Source of the DNA: CAYVUV01 sp964455095
GTDB taxonomy: Bacteria > Desulfobacterota > Binatia > HRBIN30 > CADEER01
Assembly (NCBI GenBank): GCA_964455095.1
Contig: CAYVUV010000114.1
Span: forward strand, 9,698-73,697
DNA: 64,000 bases
Direction: 5' to 3'
A program made the position numbers and the translations under genes. Positions 61,473-64,000 of the stretch are shown in pieces (position 1 is the stretch's first letter; the number at the start of each line of letters is the position of its first letter). The notes below the pieces were generated by a model that was not told the origin of the DNA, made no database searches, and was given only the letters and a program-made list of their open reading frames with translations.

Positions 61473-61488
61473 GCCGCGACCTTGGAGC

Positions 61489-61854
61489 CTAGTCGTCGGT
61501 CTTCATCGACCGCTTGTCCCACAGACGGATGGAGTAGCCGTCGGGGTCGAGCAATTCGGCGCCGAAGCCCCATGGTGTGTCCTGCGGCGGATGGTTGAAG
61601 GGAACACCTCGGCTCGAAAGGGACTCGTGGGATCGACGAACGTTCTCCACTTGGAAGTAGAGGGCGAACTGCGAGGTGTGTACGGGTACGTTACCCTGAG
61701 CGAGAAAGATGGTGAAGTCGTGGTCGTCGCGCACCGCAACGGTCCGGGCGTCGGGGATCTCGAACTCGACCGTGAACCCCAGGACCTGCACGTACCAATC
61801 GCGCGAGATCGTCCAGCTTGCGACCGGTATCGTGAGGTGATCGAACTTCAACAT
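61489..61854 (-). CDS. VOC (glyoxalase/dioxygenase-like) protein
   Basis: 121 aa from ATG 61854. Two beta-alpha-beta-beta-beta modules: FDHLTIPVASWTISRDWYV and VQVLGFTVEFEIPDAR, then FALYFQVENVRRSHESLSSR and WGFGAELLDPDGYSIRLWD. His in FDHLTI and Glu in GAELLDPDG fit metal-ligand positions. Function not assignable. It overlaps the GNAT gene upstream by 7 nt. Last gene of the small-gene block that ends the window. Confidence 0.88.
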   Translation of the reverse strand: MLKFDHLTIPVASWTISRDWYVQVLGFTVEFEIPDARTVAVRDDHDFTIFLAQGNVPVHTSQFALYFQVENVRRSHESLSSRGVPFNHPPQDTPWGFGAELLDPDGYSIRLWDKRSMKTDD

Positions 61855-62315
61855 CGAAGCTCGGTGGCCAACCGCTTGGCGACGAAGAATCGGACGTGAC
61901 CGGTGGGAAAGTCGTTGAGACGACCGAAGACCTCGTAGCCGCGCTTTTCGTAGAAGCCGAGTGCTTGGAAATCGAACGTATCGAGCCTCGCGTGGTGGCA
62001 TCCTCGCCGTGTGGCCTCGGTTTCGGCAAGAAGCAGAAGCTTGCCCCCCAGACCGCGTCGACGAAACGCGTCATCGATCCACAACTGCTCAACCTGGAGC
62101 CATCCCCACACCGTCGTACCGACGAGTCCGCCAACCGTGCCCCGTTCCGCATGCCGAAGGACAATCGCCAGCGGCCTGTGGTTTCTTGCCTCGATCCCGC
62201 TCTCCAGGGCGTGGGCGATGAGACCCTGCTCGATCGTCCGCAGGTCTGCTTCGGTTGGTTTCGCGTCGACGGTGGCGTCCAGTTGGTCGCCGAGCTCGTA
62301 GCTTGCGTGGGTCAT
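61848..62315 (-). CDS. GNAT-family N-acetyltransferase
   Basis: 155 aa from ATG 62315. GNAT core: GWLQVEQLWIDDAFRRRGLG followed by GKLLLLAETEATRRGC is the acetyl-CoA-binding motif A (R-R-x-G-x-G), and LDTFDFQALGFYEKRGYEVF gives motif B. Target unknown. Overlaps the VOC start by 7 nt. Confidence 0.9.
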   Translation of the reverse strand: MTHASYELGDQLDATVDAKPTEADLRTIEQGLIAHALESGIEARNHRPLAIVLRHAERGTVGGLVGTTVWGWLQVEQLWIDDAFRRRGLGGKLLLLAETEATRRGCHHARLDTFDFQALGFYEKRGYEVFGRLNDFPTGHVRFFVAKRLATELRC

Positions 62316-62394
62316 CGCAATTGATCGACGAGGCGGTAGTACCTCAAGAACGCTCGTGTTTCCAAGGCTTGGCTCCTTGGTTCGACCATTGGGC

Positions 62395-62943
62395 TCACCG
62401 GATGGAGATGGATCGCTCCACCTCGAGCAGTTGAGCTGTCCGTTGGTGTGGTCCCTTGGCAGGACCCGACATCCCGAGGGTGAATCCAAGCCGCCGCACG
62501 AAGACCGTGTAACTTCGACTTCTGCAGTGAAACTGCCGTCCATCATTTCGGAACAGGCGGAACTCGGCAACCAACCTGGTAGCCGGATACCCGCTGATGA
62601 TGGCGTCTGGCGTCGCCTCTATGACCTGCAGGTTCTCGAACGATCTCACGAGATGCTGCCGCTGCAATTCGAGCACTTCCCGGCGGTCCGGCTTTTTCGG
62701 GTCGACCAGCGGGCGACAGGTGACCTGTACGGTCGGGTAGGCGAAGCGGTCGTCGCCGTGGTTGAAATGGAAGTACACGAACGGAACGCTCGCGAGCTTC
62801 ATAACGCGATCCAGCTCCTCGTCATCCGGGTCAATCTTCTTCCGGAAGGAGAGGGCCCATTGTGTGGGGAGGAAGTTCCAGTCGTCGGGCTTGGTGATTG
62901 CGAATCCCAGCTCGGCGTTGGCGTAGAGATTGCTCTCGATCAT
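62395..62943 (-). CDS. PsbP-like small protein
   Basis: 182 aa. The start, ANAELGFAITKPDDWNFLP, is the usual PsbP/DUF1795-like opening (G-F-x-I-x-x-P-x-x-W), and the rest shows alternating beta strands: LASVPFVYFHFNHGDDRFAY, RLVAEFRLFRNDGRQFHCRS, RRLGFTLGMSGPAKG. No signal peptide, so it is probably cytoplasmic. Function unknown. 79 bp from the GNAT gene downstream. Confidence 0.7.
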   Translation of the reverse strand: MIESNLYANAELGFAITKPDDWNFLPTQWALSFRKKIDPDDEELDRVMKLASVPFVYFHFNHGDDRFAYPTVQVTCRPLVDPKKPDRREVLELQRQHLVRSFENLQVIEATPDAIISGYPATRLVAEFRLFRNDGRQFHCRSRSYTVFVRRLGFTLGMSGPAKGPHQRTAQLLEVERSISIR

Positions 62944-63057
62944 CTTGCGGGCAAAGGCGACGGCTGAGGAGCGGCCGCCAAAGGCGTCGTCACGAGCGGC
63001 AGGGAGTGCCCCAGTAGTGACAGTCGCCTGCAGCCGCCTTGTTCGGCCTGGCCTGAC
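62944..63057 (-). other. Gap with a degenerate attC-like stretch
   Basis: On the minus strand, directly after the stop of the 82-aa gene, reads GGCCGAACAAGGCGGCTGCA, which resembles the start of an integron attC site (usual GCCTAACAAGGCGCTGCAG). The matching second half is not clear (GTCGCCTTTGCCCGC near the next start), so this is at most a decayed site. Confidence 0.25.
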
Positions 63058-63306
63058 TCACAGAACGAGCCCCGCCAGCGTCATCAGCCCAAGCGCAATC
63101 AGAAGCACACCGGAGCCCACGGCGACGAAACTCGCGCGTCGAATCCATGGGATCGCCTTTGGCAATGCCCAGTATGGAGCCAGGGGGTGCGACGACCCGG
63201 CTGCCATCTGTTGGTACGACTCAGGGTTCCGATACATTCGGATGCCCATGTGGAGGTTGTACGGTCCGATGACGAAACCGAGCAGGAGCAGAAGGATCAG
63301 ATCCAT
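63058..63306 (-). CDS. Small two-TM membrane protein
   Basis: 82 aa. Two hydrophobic segments, LILLLLLGFVIGPYNLHMG at the start and ASFVAVGSGVLLIALGLMT near the end, flank a short basic loop (MYRNPESYQQMAAG, WIRR). No family recognised. 27 bp after the DUF1801 gene. Confidence 0.7.
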   Translation of the reverse strand: MDLILLLLLGFVIGPYNLHMGIRMYRNPESYQQMAAGSSHPLAPYWALPKAIPWIRRASFVAVGSGVLLIALGLMTLAGLVL

Positions 63307-63333
63307 CGGCTGTGACTATCCGAGCGGAATCTC

Positions 63334-63753
63334 TTAGGACTTCGCTTTCTTCGAAGGTTTCGACTTACCGGAACTGTTGAGGGCGACCGCTTCGCGAATG
63401 AGCGCCTTGAAGGCGGACTCGTCGACCTTTTCTCCTTCGTGGATGTCGATGGCGCGGCGGACGTTTCCGTCGAGACTCGAGTTGAAGAGACGGGCCGGAT
63501 CCTTCAGCGACGCGCCCTTGGCGAAGGTGAGCTTCACGACCTTCTTGTAGGATTCGCCGGTGCAGATGATGCCGTCGTGCGACCACACCGGCGTGCCCAT
63601 CCACTTCCACTCCTCGACGACGTCCGGGTCTGCTTGCTTGATGAGCTTGCGCATTCTGCCGAGGGTATCGCCGCGCCAGTCCCCGAGTTGGGCGATTCGT
63701 TCCGAGATGAGCTCCGATGCCGATTGGCTTTCGCTCGCGTCCGACTTTTTCAT
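63334..63753 (-). CDS. DUF1801 (YdhG-like) protein
   Basis: 139 aa. DUF1801 core: GRMRKLIKQADPDVVEEWKW, GTPVWSHDGIICTGESYKKV, KLTFAKGASLKDPARLFNSS and RRAIDIHEGEKVDESAFKAL. Members are small alpha/beta proteins of unknown job, often next to VOC and SRPBCC genes, as here. The Lys-rich tail ends the chain. Confidence 0.9.
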   Translation of the reverse strand: MKKSDASESQSASELISERIAQLGDWRGDTLGRMRKLIKQADPDVVEEWKWMGTPVWSHDGIICTGESYKKVVKLTFAKGASLKDPARLFNSSLDGNVRRAIDIHEGEKVDESAFKALIREAVALNSSGKSKPSKKAKS

Positions 63754-63789
63754 GTTCCCATCCTATGAGGTGCGGTACAGGTGCGATCC

Positions 63790-64000
63790 TCAATCTGGAA
63801 TCTCGGCCTCGACGAGTTGCGCCAGGAGGGTGAGCGACTCTTGCCACCCGAGACAGCAAGCCTCCGGTGGAATGACGTCCGGGATGCCCTCCTGCACGAT
63901 GTTCAGCTCCGTTCCGCAGGACACCTTTTTCAAGGTGATCATCGTCTCCATCTCGCCAGGTAGGTTCGGATCGTCGAATCGATCCGTGTAGCGAATGCGT
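63790..64000 (-). CDS. SRPBCC/AHSA1-domain protein, 5' end outside window
   Basis: The last 69 codons of a minus-strand gene; it begins beyond position 64000. The C-terminal AHSA1-type end is clear: IRYTDRFDDPNLPGEMETMI, LKKVSCGTELNIVQEGIPDV, PEACCLGWQESLTLLAQLVE, then AEIPD and stop. AHSA1-like proteins bind small hydrophobic ligands or act as heat-shock co-regulators; such genes often sit next to ArsR regulators, which would lie outside. 36 nt before DUF1801. Confidence 0.88.
   Translation of the reverse strand, partial: RIRYTDRFDDPNLPGEMETMITLKKVSCGTELNIVQEGIPDVIPPEACCLGWQESLTLLAQLVEAEIPD

Overview
The window is 64 kb of strongly GC-rich bacterial chromosome with no rRNA, tRNA, CRISPR array, transposase or phage gene that I could recognise. 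The gene mix is two cytochrome P450s, an F420-type (LLM) oxidoreductase, SnoaL-like proteins, an SDR, phytanoyl-CoA dioxygenase, a class III cyclase fused to an ATPase, FG-GAP/dockerin surface proteins, a liv amino-acid transporter, and many secreted Cys-rich proteins with Pro/Thr linkers. This suggests a free-living, soil-type, deep-branching relative of the old Deltaproteobacteria (Myxococcota or Candidatus Binatota-like). That placement is inference from gene content and codon usage, not from a marker gene.

Layout. 1-2385: two secreted proteins (a Cys-rich one cut by the window edge, and one with two ASRT-like beta-sandwich domains) and a thioesterase. 2386-2715: gene-free, with an inverted array of GTACNN hexamers. 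2716-7008, minus strand: P450 plus LLM oxidoreductase, DEAD-box helicase, YkvA protein. 7172-9937: two related secreted proteins. 9969-15155: an unknown protein coupled to a 2OG-oxygenase-like protein, a divergent P450, a YpfJ-type metallopeptidase and a PhyH dioxygenase. 15195-21228: SUI1 protein, a receiver/PAS/PAS histidine kinase, glutathione reductase and a short cyclase-ATPase. 21264-26774: a fused MGMT-AlkA alkylation-repair protein, an amidohydrolase, and pdxR-like/pdxS/pdxT for vitamin B6. 26804-33587: a secreted Cys-repeat protein, a BON lipoprotein gene interrupted by TGA, an SDR/SnoaL/methyltransferase operon, an alpha/beta hydrolase, a second SnoaL protein and aquaporin Z.

From 54339 down to 33708 every gene lies on the minus strand: membrane-anchored otsA, otsB, a MarR regulator, a GT2-GT39 fusion, a HEAT-repeat protein, a methyltransferase, livKHMGF, a di-heme peroxidase, two FG-GAP/dockerin proteins and a GT39 enzyme whose start lies next to the stop of the second FG-GAP gene. 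A GH15 glucoamylase/trehalase-like gene is divergent from otsA across 61 bp, giving a compact trehalose synthesis/breakdown locus. After it come a DUF2254 membrane protein running in frame into a secreted domain, a CPA2 antiporter, a secreted PI-PLC-like phosphodiesterase, and a block of small accessory genes (VOC, GNAT, PsbP-like, 2-TM, DUF1801, SRPBCC) up to the window end.

The most unusual signals are: (1) a TGA exactly at the lipobox cysteine of an otherwise intact BON lipoprotein gene; (2) a family of short G/C palindromes, often as inverted pairs, that has entered one gene end and one gene start; (3) the GTACNN array; (4) several gene fusions (MGMT-AlkA, sensor-OtsA, GT2-GT39, DUF2254-secreted domain). 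No single locus is clearly a wholly new system; the trehalose locus and the FG-GAP/GT39/di-heme operon are the best candidates for linked functions.
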